Assembly: GCF_000021945.1 (NCBI RefSeq)
Contig: NC_011831.1
Coordinates: 2,927,353 to 2,991,352 of the forward strand
Reading direction: 5' to 3'
Length of the DNA stretch: 64,000 nt
Source: Chloroflexus aggregans DSM 9485
Lineage (GTDB): Bacteria > Chloroflexota > Chloroflexia > Chloroflexales > Chloroflexaceae
This document shows, in pieces, positions 1 to 7,931 of this stretch. The notes under the pieces were generated by a model that had not been told where the DNA came from, ran no database searches, and was given only the letters and a program-made list of their open reading frames with translations. A program made the position numbers and the translations under genes. Within the stretch, counting starts at the first letter, position 1; each line of letters begins with the position of its first letter.

Positions 1-4
1 AAAA

Positions 5-463
5 TCACGCAGCCTCCTTAACAAAGGCAAAAACGGCAGCCGGATCGAGTAAGGCTACAGGCTGCTCTTGATAACGAAAGACGGCGTGAATCACTCGTTG
101 GGCCGGGCCGGTGAGGTGGGCCGGTGGTGGTTCGAGGAGGGAGGGCTCGATTGCAATAAGATCATCGACGGCATCGGCCAGCAATGCGGCATCGATGTCA
201 TCCTGATGTACCCAGATGAGGCGTGTCGCCCGATCGGGTGCCGTCGCAGGCAAACCGAGTAAGAGTCGTAGATCGATCACCGGTAGAATCTGACCGCGTT
301 GGTTGAGTAAACCGGGCAGGAGCGGTGGTGCGCCCGGTATCGGTGTTGGTGTATGCCAACGCATTACCTCGCGCACCGCTTTTCCGGGGAGAGCGTACAG
401 TTCGTTGGTAAGGCGAAAAAGCAGATATTCTTTGTACGAAACGGTTTGCGTTGACGGTTGCAT
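5..463 (-). CDS. CheW-domain chemotaxis/signalling adaptor
   Basis: A 152-residue protein made almost entirely of one CheW-like domain. Visible family features are the N-terminal strand with YLLFRLTNELYALP, the loop VREVMRW, and the core PGLLNQRGQILPVIDLRLLLG (about residues 48-70). CheW proteins couple chemoreceptors to the CheA kinase in the cytoplasm; no transmembrane segment or second domain is present. The length matches a stand-alone CheW. The ATG at 461-463 has no strong ribosome binding site. It is divergent from rplS, and any chemotaxis partners would lie left of the window. Family assignment is confident; whether it serves chemotaxis, type IV pilus gliding or another CheA-type pathway cannot be told from here. 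Confidence 0.9.
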   Translation of the reverse strand: MQPSTQTVSYKEYLLFRLTNELYALPGKAVREVMRWHTPTPIPGAPPLLPGLLNQRGQILPVIDLRLLLGLPATAPDRATRLIWVHQDDIDAALLADAVDDLIAIEPSLLEPPPAHLTGPAQRVIHAVFRYQEQPVALLDPAAVFAFVKEAA

Positions 464-495
464 AAGACATCGGCCAAAATTCGTTATTGTCAGCG

Positions 496-525
496 ATTAT
501 AACGTGTTTCGGGTGAATCGATCAA
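496..525 (-). promoter_or_regulatory. Promoter for the cheW gene (minus strand)
   Basis: On the minus strand TTGATC (525-520) and TATAAT (501-496) are separated by 18 nt, about 33 nt upstream of the cheW start codon. It lies back to back with the rplS promoter. This is a consensus match, not an experimental start site. Confidence 0.5.
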
Positions 526-536
526 AGGTAGATAAC

Positions 537-565
537 TTGCCGCCTTTGTCCGCCTGTGTTATAAT
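537..565 (+). promoter_or_regulatory. Sigma70-type promoter for rplS
   Basis: TTGCCG (537-542) and a perfect TATAAT (560-565) are separated by 17 nt. Transcription would start near 572, giving a leader of about 120 nt before the rplS GTG. Confidence 0.7.
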
Positions 566-587
566 CGGGGACGGAATTGTTATCATC

Positions 588-658
588 TGGCAGGCAGGGA
601 CAACGCCGCCTGCCAAATTTGTGTGTCAGGACGCCGTGCAGTCCCGCTCCCATGCGGG
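588..658 (+). promoter_or_regulatory. Structured 5' leader of rplS (two hairpins)
   Basis: Two inverted repeats sit in the transcribed leader. TGGCAGGC (588-595) pairs perfectly with GCCTGCCA (608-615) around a 12-nt loop. CCCGC (643-647) pairs with GCGGG (654-658) around 6 nt. Ribosomal protein leaders often bind the protein product, so autoregulation by L19 is a reasonable inference. I cannot show that it matches a described L19 leader family. Confidence 0.45.
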
Positions 659-691
659 CGCCTGCCGGCATTAGGTGAAAGGAGCGACGCC

Positions 692-1042
692 GTGTCGCAG
701 CAACTACTTGAAGAGCTAGGCCGGCGCCAGTATCGCACCGATATCCCCGAATTCCGCGTTGGTGACACGGTGCGCGTCGGCGTAAAGGTGGTTGAAGGCA
801 ACCGCGAGCGAGTACAGGATTTTGAGGGTGTCGTCATTCGGCGTCGGGGTGAAGGGATTAACGAGAATTTTACCGTGCGCCGGATCGCATCCCACGGGAT
901 CGGGGTCGAACGTACCTTCTTGCTGCATGCACCGCGGATCGACTATATCAAGGTCATCCGGCAAGGTAAAGTTCGGCGGGCAAAGCTCTACTACCTCCGC
1001 GGGCGCACCGGCAAGGCTGCTCGGATCCGCGAGCGCCGCTAG
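692..1042 (+). CDS. rplS: 50S ribosomal protein L19
   Basis: The 116-residue product is a full-length bacterial L19, which sits at the 30S-50S interface of the large subunit. Typical segments are [16 protein letters not shown], the [20 protein letters not shown] core, [11 protein letters not shown] and the basic tail [20 protein letters not shown]. The GTG at 692 is chosen because an AAAGGAG ribosome binding site lies about 7 nt upstream and the family begins there; the open frame extends further upstream into leader RNA. It is a single-gene unit with its own promoter and terminator. The trmD/rimM neighbours common in other phyla are absent. Confidence 0.97.
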   Translation: MSQQLLEELGRRQYRTDIPEFRVGDTVRVGVKVVEGNRERVQDFEGVVIRRRGEGINENFTVRRIASHGIGVERTFLLHAPRIDYIKVIRQGKVRRAKLYYLRGRTGKAARIRERR

Positions 1043-1104
1043 TCGTGTCAGGCAATATGAAACGATACCGATAGCACGGGTGATAATCAACCTCGCCGTC
1101 GCTG

Positions 1105-1146
1105 GTGTGGGGTAGCCATCGTGGTATACCCCACACTAGTTTTAAC
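1105..1146 (+). terminator. Rho-independent terminator of rplS
   Basis: GTGTGGGGTA (1105-1114) pairs perfectly with TACCCCACAC (1127-1136) around a 12-nt loop, followed by TAGTTTT. It lies 63 nt after the rplS stop and may also serve the convergent hydrolase gene. Confidence 0.8.
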
Positions 1147-1181
1147 GCTCTCTCCAACTCCCATCCCGTTGCATTACGACG

Positions 1182-1979
1182 CTAACGGCTACCGGCCTCT
1201 ACCCGCATCACCAGCTCGGCAAGGGCTAGGTTAAACTCGGCGGGTCGCTCAATAGCACTAAGATGACCTGCTCCGGGAATGACGACAAACCGGCTACCGG
1301 GAATCGCTTCGTGCATCGTGCGAGCTTCGCTGGGTGGTGTAAGCGTATCCTCTGCTCCCACGACAACGGTGACCGGAACACGAATCTGGCTGAGTAACGA
1401 GGTAGAGTCGGGTCGAGCAGCCATCGCATGGAGCGCGGCAGCAATACTTTCTGGCGGATTAGCCGCCGCTATTGCCTGCAATTCAGCCCGTAGTGATTCA
1501 GCGGCTGTCGGCGCCAGCAGATTCGGCAAGAGGCGTTCGGCCAACGCTGCACTGCCTTCGCGGAGCACAAGTTCGGCATTAGCGGCACGATTAGCGCGGG
1601 CTGTGTCTGTATCAGCCGTTGCGCGCGTGTCGGCCAGCAAGAGGCCGCCGATCCGTTCGGGGGCTTGGCGGAGGATGGCGAAGGCAATGTACCCACCCAT
1701 CGATAAGCCGGCCACTACTGCTCGTTCAATACCTAATGCGTCAAGGAGCGCAATCACATCGGCAGCGTAATCGTCGAGCGATTGGGGCAGTGGTATGGGT
1801 GGTGAGTTGCCGAATCCGCGCAGATCGGGTGCGATCATCCGAAACCGGTCGGTAAGGGTCGTCAGTTGGGCGCGCCACAAGGCTGAACTCAGCGGAAAAG
1901 CGTGCAGTAAAACTACCGGTAGACCGCTACCCACATCGGTGTAGTGGATTTGCGCACCGGTTGGAGAGCTGATGTTCAT
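1182..1979 (-). CDS. Alpha/beta-fold hydrolase (3-oxoadipate enol-lactonase-like)
   Basis: The 265-residue protein is a complete single-domain alpha/beta hydrolase. The oxyanion region is VVLLHAFPLSSALW, the nucleophile elbow is GLSMGG with Ser as nucleophile, the acid loop is VVVGAEDTLTPP, and the catalytic His lies in PGAGHLSAIERP. The closest recognisable style is the enol-lactonase/haloperoxidase branch, but the substrate cannot be read from sequence. The ATG at 1977-1979 is preceded by a very strong AGGAGGAGG site (1982-1990), so the 55-residue upstream extension of the frame is rejected. It appears monocistronic. Probably cytoplasmic, with no signal peptide. Confidence 0.88.
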   Translation of the reverse strand: MNISSPTGAQIHYTDVGSGLPVVLLHAFPLSSALWRAQLTTLTDRFRMIAPDLRGFGNSPPIPLPQSLDDYAADVIALLDALGIERAVVAGLSMGGYIAFAILRQAPERIGGLLLADTRATADTDTARANRAANAELVLREGSAALAERLLPNLLAPTAAESLRAELQAIAAANPPESIAAALHAMAARPDSTSLLSQIRVPVTVVVGAEDTLTPPSEARTMHEAIPGSRFVVIPGAGHLSAIERPAEFNLALAELVMRVEAGSR

Positions 1980-2326
1980 AGCCTCCTCCTGTTCACCATA
2001 AGTGATGATGTATCGTATTATGCCATAAAAACGAAAGGGGCGACCCATCCGTATCAGGGCACAACGCGAGTTTACAATCGCAACGAGGTCGGTATGAGAA
2101 ACGAAGGGCGTCAACCCCAAGTGCTTTAGCTTTAGGATATACACCCGTTTCTCGCTTAAACAGGATTAGACGTGACAGAAACACATGTTCTATGTTATAC
2201 TGTCGCTGCGCATATACCAGCGGTAACACGCGCCTCCCGACGTAGTGGACGCGCAGCAAGATGACGGCCTCGGTCGGCACGGTGACCCGCGACGTGGTGC
2301 AGTAGTACATTGAAAACCAGAAGGGT
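1980..2326. other. Intergenic stretch and probable left flank of decayed IS element
   Basis: This 347-bp stretch holds the hydrolase ribosome binding site at its left end and no convincing gene. From about 2180 onwards composition and codon-like pattern resemble the decayed tnpB that follows, so the left end of the mobile element probably lies here. I could not identify a left-end hairpin or a defined boundary. Confidence 0.4.
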
Positions 2327-3437
2327 AGCTGTTGTTGCAGTACCTACCAATTCCGGCTTGTGCCAGCGAACGCTCACAGATGCCTGTTGGCACAGGTGCT
2401 TGACGTATGTCGCTGGCCGGACAACGATACGCTGGCGTACCGCAAGGCCGTGTGGGACAACGAACCGTGCCCGGCGGATGGGGATGACACCAGGCGGCGC
2501 ATCCCCATCGTGAACGCCGAATGTTCGTCGCTGCACACGGTTCACGCCCCAGCGGTGCCGCATCTGACCGAACGGGTTGACCAAGCGTTCACGGCGTTCT
2601 GCCGGCGCGTCAAGGCGGGTGACACGCCTGGGTAGCTGCGGGTGCGCGGCAACGACTGACGACCGCTTCGCGTATCCGTAGGCGGATGCGGGCAAGAGGG
2701 ACGGGCAATGGCGTGACCGGTCGACGATGACCGTGCATCGTCCGATAGAAGGCAGGACACGACGCGCACGATCCGCCACGTCAGGACGGGCACGTGGGAC
2801 GCCTGGTTCAGCGAGGCAACCAGACCTGAACGGTTGCCCGAACGTCAACGTATCGTGGAGAGTGATGGTGGCGTGACGCACGTCGCTCCCTCGTCCACCG
2901 GCGAAACCGATTGCGAACCTGCGCTGCTGCCGCACGGACGAACCGGCGGGCGCTAATGCACCGTGTCACCGGTCGAACCCTGCAAAGGGAACGCCGGCCC
3001 GCGCCCCACGGTGGTGGCGCATCGTCACGAACGCATTGCGTACCGTCGCAACGACGTCGCGCATTCCCTCAGCCGCTGTCTCGTGCATGAGGTCGGGATG
3101 ATCGTCGTGGCAGAGCAGACCATCGCACGGCTGATCAACAAACACACGCCGGCGAACCGTAGGGCCGATGCCGCAAGGAACCACCTTGCCAGGTTGACGC
3201 GCTCCAAGGCTGCGCGTGGCGGTAGGCGGTAGCCGGAAGGTGATCCACGCGGGATGGCGCAACGCGGTCGTCAATGTCGCGCGGTGGTGAACAAGGATGT
3301 GTCCATTCGCGTGCATCGGTGACCCTCGTGCGGCGTGGCGATTGCCCGTGATCGCAACACCGCACGGAAGAGAGTGGCTGTGGGACTACACAGCCTGGGT
3401 GCAAATCCCTAGAAGCCCACGGTTCATACGTGGGAGT
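2327..3437 (+). pseudogene. Decayed tnpB (IS200/IS605-family accessory nuclease)
   Basis: Translated fragments in shifting frames match successive parts of a TnpB/OrfB protein. The N-terminus TYQFRLVPANAHRCLLAQVL (about 2340-2400) runs into DTLAYRKAVWDNE. RVDQAFTAFCRRVKAGDTPG follows (about 2575-2634) and ends in a premature TAG. Later come GVTHVAPSSTGE (RuvC-I region, key Asp not recognisable), HERIAYRRNDVAHSLSRCLV and VGMIVVAEQTIARLI near 3020-3140, and a C-terminal CGVAIARDRNTARK followed by a degraded tail. TnpB is an RNA-guided DNA nuclease that supports transposon maintenance. Several stops and frame changes make this copy non-functional. No tnpA transposase was seen. Confidence 0.8.
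3416..3434 (+). mobile_element. Right-end hairpin of the IS605-type element
   Basis: CCCACG (3416-3421) pairs with CGTGGG (3429-3434) around a 7-nt loop, directly after the tnpB tail. The motif AAGCCCACGGTT...CGTGGG is the usual right end of IS200/IS605 elements, where the transposase recognises the hairpin and where the guide (omega/reRNA) scaffold overlaps the tnpB 3' end. Because the hairpin is intact while tnpB is broken, it could still be a substrate for a tnpA acting in trans. Confidence 0.65.
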
Positions 3438-3439
3438 AG

Positions 3440-4069
3440 TCACGAACGAAGAATAGCTAATAGTCGATCAATAGACGACATCACCGACGGGGTCGGTCGG
3501 GGAGAAGAGGCCGGTGTGGGTTCACGATGTACAGGTTGCGCGTGCTCAAGCTGTACCAGCCGTTGCGTAATGAGTTGCACGACGCCCTCTACAACATCCA
3601 TTGCCGACCAGCGCAGCTCGGTGGCGAGGTCATTTAATCGCTTACGCCCGTCAATTGCCTCAATCAGCACATGCAACGCCACACTCGTTTGGCGTTTCGC
3701 TTCATCCTCAGAGACAACCAACACCGGTATCAGATTGAGTGAAGGTACGTGGTGCCAAAGTCGCCGCCAACGCAGGGCAGTGCGCTCGGCGTTGCGAATG
3801 ATACTCTCGTGATCGCCCCACACCGATTGATGCTCACTGCGAGCACCACTGGTAACGTTAAACGTCCCATCCTGTACATTTAACAAAAGACCAAGTGCTT
3901 CGCTGCCGATCTGCCCATCGCATTCGATGTGATAGATTTGGCCGTTTAAAAAATAGATACGACCGGATCGCTCGCCGGTAATATCGAGTGATCCGGTAAG
4001 TGAACTGTACACTGCAAGATCGATCAACTCTCGCAACGATGCTTGTTGCAACGTACCGTGTAGTGCCAT
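3440..4069 (-). CDS. DUF4388 (PATAN-type) domain protein
   Basis: The 209-residue product begins with a DUF4388 domain: GTLQQASLRELIDLAVYSSLTGSLDITGERSGRIYFLNGQIYHIE (about 5-50), repeated more weakly by ALGLLLNVQDGTFNVTSG. A helical second half contains a winged-helix-like DGRKRLNDLATELRWSAMDVVEGVVQLITQRLV. DUF4388 proteins are associated with gliding and signalling regulators, but no precise activity is known. The C-terminus (PTPSVMSSIDRLLAILRS) is low complexity. The stop codon lies about 3 bp from the IS right end, so the insertion may have altered the original 3' end. Cytoplasmic, no membrane segment. Confidence 0.8.
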   Translation of the reverse strand: MALHGTLQQASLRELIDLAVYSSLTGSLDITGERSGRIYFLNGQIYHIECDGQIGSEALGLLLNVQDGTFNVTSGARSEHQSVWGDHESIIRNAERTALRWRRLWHHVPSLNLIPVLVVSEDEAKRQTSVALHVLIEAIDGRKRLNDLATELRWSAMDVVEGVVQLITQRLVQLEHAQPVHREPTPASSPRPTPSVMSSIDRLLAILRS

Positions 4070-4207
4070 CGTGGGCCTCCCAGACTAGGTAGCATGGCAG
4101 AAGAGGAATGCCTTTTAAATTGACTGTACCATGACACTACATGTGGCAACAAGATGACCAGAGTACCGTCGTTGACTAGGACACCTGAACAATAGTTCGT
4201 CGCGAGG

Positions 4208-5173
4208 CTAGCGTGCCGGCGAACTGGAGATGACCGGTGATTGTGTGACCACGACGGTGCCAGGTCGGCCTAACAACGTTGCTCCCAGCAGCACCAGGGC
4301 CAACCATGCCAGATCGGCAAAGAGCAGATGCACCAACTGCATCCAAACCGGTGCTTTAAGGATTACGTTCAGCGCACCCAAGAAGATTTGGCCAACAAAG
4401 ATCGTTGCCGTTATCCATGCCAGTCGCCGCGTCGTTGGCGAGGGGTCATAGCGTATTGCTTGTTGGGCAAGTGAGATCATCGCCAACCCGACCAGTGTGC
4501 CAAGTACCGGGTGAATAATACGCATCAACACGAGCGGATGACTATCACGGTTGATCGGTTGGGAGACACCGCCGGGTAAAACCCCCAACTGTAACAGGGT
4601 GTCACCAAGGGCGGTCACTGCACCACTCGAACCGACGATTGCCGTGCCCACGAGGGCAGCTATCAGCATTGCCAACAGCCTCCCTTTACCGCGCAATTCA
4701 GGAGCCGGTTTACCACTCGCATACCATGCAGTCAGGGCAATCGACCCAATGAGCAAGAGCGTGTTCACCAAGTGAAGACCGAGGGAGAGTGCGCGTGTCA
4801 GCGAAGCGTTGTGAGCAACCAATTGGAACAGCACCAATGCCGCACCGATCAGCGATTCGATAATCATGAACACCATTGCAGCAATGGCAGCGCGTCGTGC
4901 CGGGTGGCCGGCAGCAAACAAACGTAAGGCCCAGACCAGTAGGGCGATCACTAAGAGAAGGGCAATACCACTCGTCACCCGATGCGAAAACTCGATCAGT
5001 TGGGCTGCATCAGGGGAACGTGGGATGACTTGACCATCGCATAACGGCCAGTGATCGCCGCAGCCGGCCCCTGAACCGGTGGCCCGCACAAACGCACCCC
5101 ACAGAATCACCAGCAAGTTGTAGCCGACATTCAGCCACGCAAAGTTGACAAATGCACGGTGTCGTGAATCCAT
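4208..5173 (-). CDS. ctaA: Heme A synthase (COX15/CtaA family)
   Basis: The 321-residue polytopic membrane protein resembles CtaA, which oxidises the C8 methyl of heme O to give heme A for cytochrome aa3-type oxidases. About eight transmembrane helices are visible. The first helix is followed by WGAFVRATGSGAGCGDHWPLCDGQVIP, which contains the conserved Gly-Ser/Cys loop, and then by the heme-ligand region EFSHRVTSG. The second half repeats this layout, with His in MRIIHPVLG and LVHLLFADLAWL. The ATG at 5171-5173 has a GGGAGG site just upstream, so the longer reading frame is not used. No heme O synthase or oxidase genes are adjacent. It implies an aerobic respiratory branch in the host. Confidence 0.92.
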   Translation of the reverse strand: MDSRHRAFVNFAWLNVGYNLLVILWGAFVRATGSGAGCGDHWPLCDGQVIPRSPDAAQLIEFSHRVTSGIALLLVIALLVWALRLFAAGHPARRAAIAAMVFMIIESLIGAALVLFQLVAHNASLTRALSLGLHLVNTLLLIGSIALTAWYASGKPAPELRGKGRLLAMLIAALVGTAIVGSSGAVTALGDTLLQLGVLPGGVSQPINRDSHPLVLMRIIHPVLGTLVGLAMISLAQQAIRYDPSPTTRRLAWITATIFVGQIFLGALNVILKAPVWMQLVHLLFADLAWLALVLLGATLLGRPGTVVVTQSPVISSSPAR

Positions 5174-5329
5174 GCTATAACCTCCCGCCGCGACCGTTGG
5201 CCGCGGGTTGCAAGAATAATGTGACAGTTCGCACTTTATTCTAGCATGGTCTTCACACAACGCGCAGTAAACGCCGTGTTATAATTCGTTCACCAAGCGG
5301 AATACGATGCTATTAAAGGGGCGATTCCG

Positions 5330-6661
5330 GTGACGATCCACGCACCGCCATCAACAGAACAGCTTGTCCGGGTGTTGCGCCATCTCTGTCGGCAGCCATC
5401 GACTACCGGCCAGCCCGATGAGTTGCGCACTGCTGCCGAACATATTGCGTTCCTTATCCGTTTGCTCGGCATGCAGGTGCGGATTGTTAGCTCGTCACCT
5501 GCACCGGTGATCATCGCTCATCGCGTCGGTTGTCGCCCACAAACCCTCTTGCTGTACCACTATTACGATACACCACCGACCGGTCCGTGGCGCTACTGGT
5601 CATCGGAACCATTTGAGTTGGCCGAGCGGGATGGACAAATGTTTGGACGAGGTGTAGCCGGTGGTAAAGGGGCACTGGCTGCGCATCTGGCTGCGTTGCA
5701 AGCTGTGGTGCAACGCGAAGGTGATTTGCCGTGTGGGGTGACCCTGGTGATAGAGGGTGCCGCCAACAGCGGTAGTCCGGGATTAGCCGAAGCGTTACGT
5801 TCGCACGCCGATCTCCTGCAATGTGACGCGGTGCTGGCCAGTATTGGCGATCGTGACGCGAATGGGATACCAATTTGTGTTAGTGGTAGTAAAGGATGGC
5901 TCCGGCTACGCCTTCTCGCCCGTGGTCCAGCGTACCCCTTACCGGCCGGGTTTGCTACTAGTGTTGCCAACCCACTCTGGCGCTTAATTTGGGCATTGGC
6001 TGCGCTGAAAGGCGACGATGAAGACGTGCGTATCGAAGGGTTCTACGATGCAGTTGAAGGTCCATCGCGTGCCGATAATGCGATGATTCGGCAGTTGCAA
6101 CTCGCTTCTGGCGCGCGTCGCCAGGCCTGGCAGATCGATCAATTTCTCTTTGGTATCGATGGTGCAGCCTTGAGCCGGTCGGAGGTGACGCTGCCAACGT
6201 GCAATGTGAGCGCACTGACGGTTGAGCCACACCATGATTTGCCGGGTATTCCATCGGCTGCAATAGCGTTGCTTGATCTGCAACTGGTGCCGCGCCAACA
6301 GCCCGATGCCGTCACCGAGCTGATACGGCAGTTTCTCCATGAGAAAGGTTTTGGCGATGTGACCATCGAACGTCTGCCTGGTGGCTATGCGCCATGGGTG
6401 ACGGCAACCGATAATCCCTTTGTTAGCCGGGTAGCCACTATTGGTGCGACAGTATTTGAACGTCCGCCGGCAGTTGTCCCTGCCGGCCCCTATCCCATCC
6501 CGTTTAGTGTGTTGACCGAGGTGCATCCGGTGCCTACGGTGAGTATCGGCTTTACCCCGGTAGAGAGTACCGTTTTTGCCCCGAATGAGCATATTGCCCT
6601 CGCCGACCTTAGTCGGCACAGTCAGCTGTTGATCGAGTTGCTCGACCGATTGTGGGTCTAA
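5330..6661 (+). CDS. M20-peptidase-fold protein lacking the metal ligands
   Basis: The 443-residue protein aligns over its whole length with M20 dipeptidases (LLLYHYYDTPP, FGRGVAGGKGALAAHLAALQA, IEGAANSGSPGL, VFAPNEHIALADL). However, the usual ligands are replaced. HxD of GHYDVQP reads Y-Y-D (residues 78-80), the bridging Asp of GRGASDDKG reads GRGVAGGKG (106-114), the Glu pair of EGEEE reads EGAAN (142-146), the SDT Asp is missing, and the last His before APNE is Phe. The dimer-lid HSG motif is also gone. The frame is intact and long, so it is probably a maintained non-catalytic or repurposed protein. The GTG at 5330 follows an AAAGGGG site. It is divergent from ctaA. Confidence 0.8.
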   Translation: MTIHAPPSTEQLVRVLRHLCRQPSTTGQPDELRTAAEHIAFLIRLLGMQVRIVSSSPAPVIIAHRVGCRPQTLLLYHYYDTPPTGPWRYWSSEPFELAERDGQMFGRGVAGGKGALAAHLAALQAVVQREGDLPCGVTLVIEGAANSGSPGLAEALRSHADLLQCDAVLASIGDRDANGIPICVSGSKGWLRLRLLARGPAYPLPAGFATSVANPLWRLIWALAALKGDDEDVRIEGFYDAVEGPSRADNAMIRQLQLASGARRQAWQIDQFLFGIDGAALSRSEVTLPTCNVSALTVEPHHDLPGIPSAAIALLDLQLVPRQQPDAVTELIRQFLHEKGFGDVTIERLPGGYAPWVTATDNPFVSRVATIGATVFERPPAVVPAGPYPIPFSVLTEVHPVPTVSIGFTPVESTVFAPNEHIALADLSRHSQLLIELLDRLWV

Positions 6662-6730
6662 CTTCACCCCTTGCACAGTCAATTCACAATCTTTTTCAAA
6701 ATATTTCAACCAAAATGTTTGTAAATTAGC

Positions 6731-6762
6731 TTGACTTTCACCAGACGTTAGCATATACTAAC
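6731..6762 (+). promoter_or_regulatory. Promoter with overlapping operator-like dyad for the iron-type ABC operon
   Basis: TTGACT (6731-6736) and TATACT (6754-6759) are spaced by 17 nt. The -10 is covered by an inverted repeat, GTTAG (6747-6751) and CTAAC (6758-6762) with a 6-bp centre. Half-sites of this form resemble DtxR/IdeR-type metal-repressor boxes; the regulator is an inference. Confidence 0.6.
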
Positions 6763-6827
6763 CCTCGACCTTGCGCAAGGTTGTGTCGATTCGTCACGAA
6801 GAACAACCAAGGTTGAGGAGCAATACC

Positions 6828-7877
6828 GTGAATCATGTGACTCGTATCGGCGTGTTGATCATCGCTGCGCTTATGATCGCAGCATGTGGTAATCAGACAG
6901 CATCTACTCCGACGCAAGCACCGGCAGCACCTACTCCGACGCAAACACTGGCGAAACTGGTCGTTTATTCTGGCCGCAGTGAGAGCCTCGTCGGCCCCTT
7001 CTTTACCCGATTCACCGAGGCTACCGGCATTCCGGTCGAAGTTCGTTATGGTGATACCGCCGAATTGGCGGCGACGATCCTTGAAGAGGGAGCCAATAGC
7101 CCGGCCGATCTCTTCTTTGCCCAAGATGCCGGCGCATTGGGTGCATTAGCCGCAGCCGATGTGTTGATCCCGCTCTCTACCGATATCCTCAATCAGGTTG
7201 AAGCACGTTTCCGCTCGTCGGATGGTCGGTGGGTTGGGATTAGTGGTCGCGCTCGTGTAGTCGTCTACAACACCAACAAGCTCACGGAGGCCGACCTGCC
7301 GCGTTCGATTACCGGTTTTGTCGATCCGCAATGGCGGGGGCGAGTTGGTTGGGCGCCGACCAACGGTTCATTCCAAGCCTTTATTACGGCAATGCGCGTA
7401 CAGTTGGGAGAAGAGGCGACGCGCAAATGGTTAGAGGGGATGATTGCCAATGAGGTAAAGACGTATGAACGTAATGCGGCAATCGTGCAGGCTGTAGCCG
7501 CCGGTGAGATTGATGTCGGGTTTGTGAATCACTACTACCTCTACCAATTGCAGCGTCAAGCGGGTGATACACTGCCTGCCGCTAATTACTATCCGGCTGA
7601 TGGTGATGTAGGCGCGCTGATCAATATTGCCGGTGTTGGCATTCTCAAGACGGCCAAGAACGTGGCTGGAGCACAGCGGCTGATCGAGTATATGCTGTCA
7701 ACCGACGGTCAACGTTATTTTGCCGAACAGACCTTCGAGTATCCGCTGGCCGGTAATGTACAACCCGATCCACGATTAAAGCCCTTGTCCGAGATCCAGA
7801 CGCCTAATATCGATTTGAATCAGTTGCGTGATTTGCAGGGTACGCTGCAATTACTCCGCGAGGTGGGCGCTTTGTAA
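6828..7877 (+). CDS. Fe(III)-type ABC transporter substrate-binding lipoprotein
   Basis: The 349-residue product is an extracytoplasmic binding protein of the FbpA/AfuA/FutA group. A lipoprotein signal (VLIIAALMIAAC, lipobox IAAC) is followed by a Thr/Pro linker made of a short duplicated unit (APAAPTPTQT). The mature protein starts with LVVYSGRSESLVGPFFTRFTEATGIPVEVRYG, typical of the family. The late NHYYLYQ segment carries the tyrosines that bind ferric iron in FbpA proteins. The GTG at 6828 is selected because GAGGAG lies 7 nt upstream and it gives a normal signal peptide. It heads a two-gene operon with the permease; no ATPase gene follows. Confidence 0.9.
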   Translation: MNHVTRIGVLIIAALMIAACGNQTASTPTQAPAAPTPTQTLAKLVVYSGRSESLVGPFFTRFTEATGIPVEVRYGDTAELAATILEEGANSPADLFFAQDAGALGALAAADVLIPLSTDILNQVEARFRSSDGRWVGISGRARVVVYNTNKLTEADLPRSITGFVDPQWRGRVGWAPTNGSFQAFITAMRVQLGEEATRKWLEGMIANEVKTYERNAAIVQAVAAGEIDVGFVNHYYLYQLQRQAGDTLPAANYYPADGDVGALINIAGVGILKTAKNVAGAQRLIEYMLSTDGQRYFAEQTFEYPLAGNVQPDPRLKPLSEIQTPNIDLNQLRDLQGTLQLLREVGAL

Positions 7878-7887
7878 TCGTGTTCAC

Positions 7888-7917
7888 GTGCCGCGATCCG
7901 CAATACGATCGCGGCAC
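7888..7917 (+). promoter_or_regulatory. Intercistronic hairpin between binding protein and permease genes
   Basis: GTGCCGCGATC (7888-7898) pairs perfectly with GATCGCGGCAC (7907-7917) around an 8-nt loop, with no T-run. It may partly terminate or protect the upstream mRNA, favouring more binding protein than permease. Confidence 0.6.
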
Positions 7918-7931
7918 CTTGTTGGATAGCT

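Noticed and set aside
2195-2935. Minus-strand frame of 246 codons over the tnpB remnant
   Set aside because: The plus-strand TnpB fragments explain this region; the minus frame has no family features.
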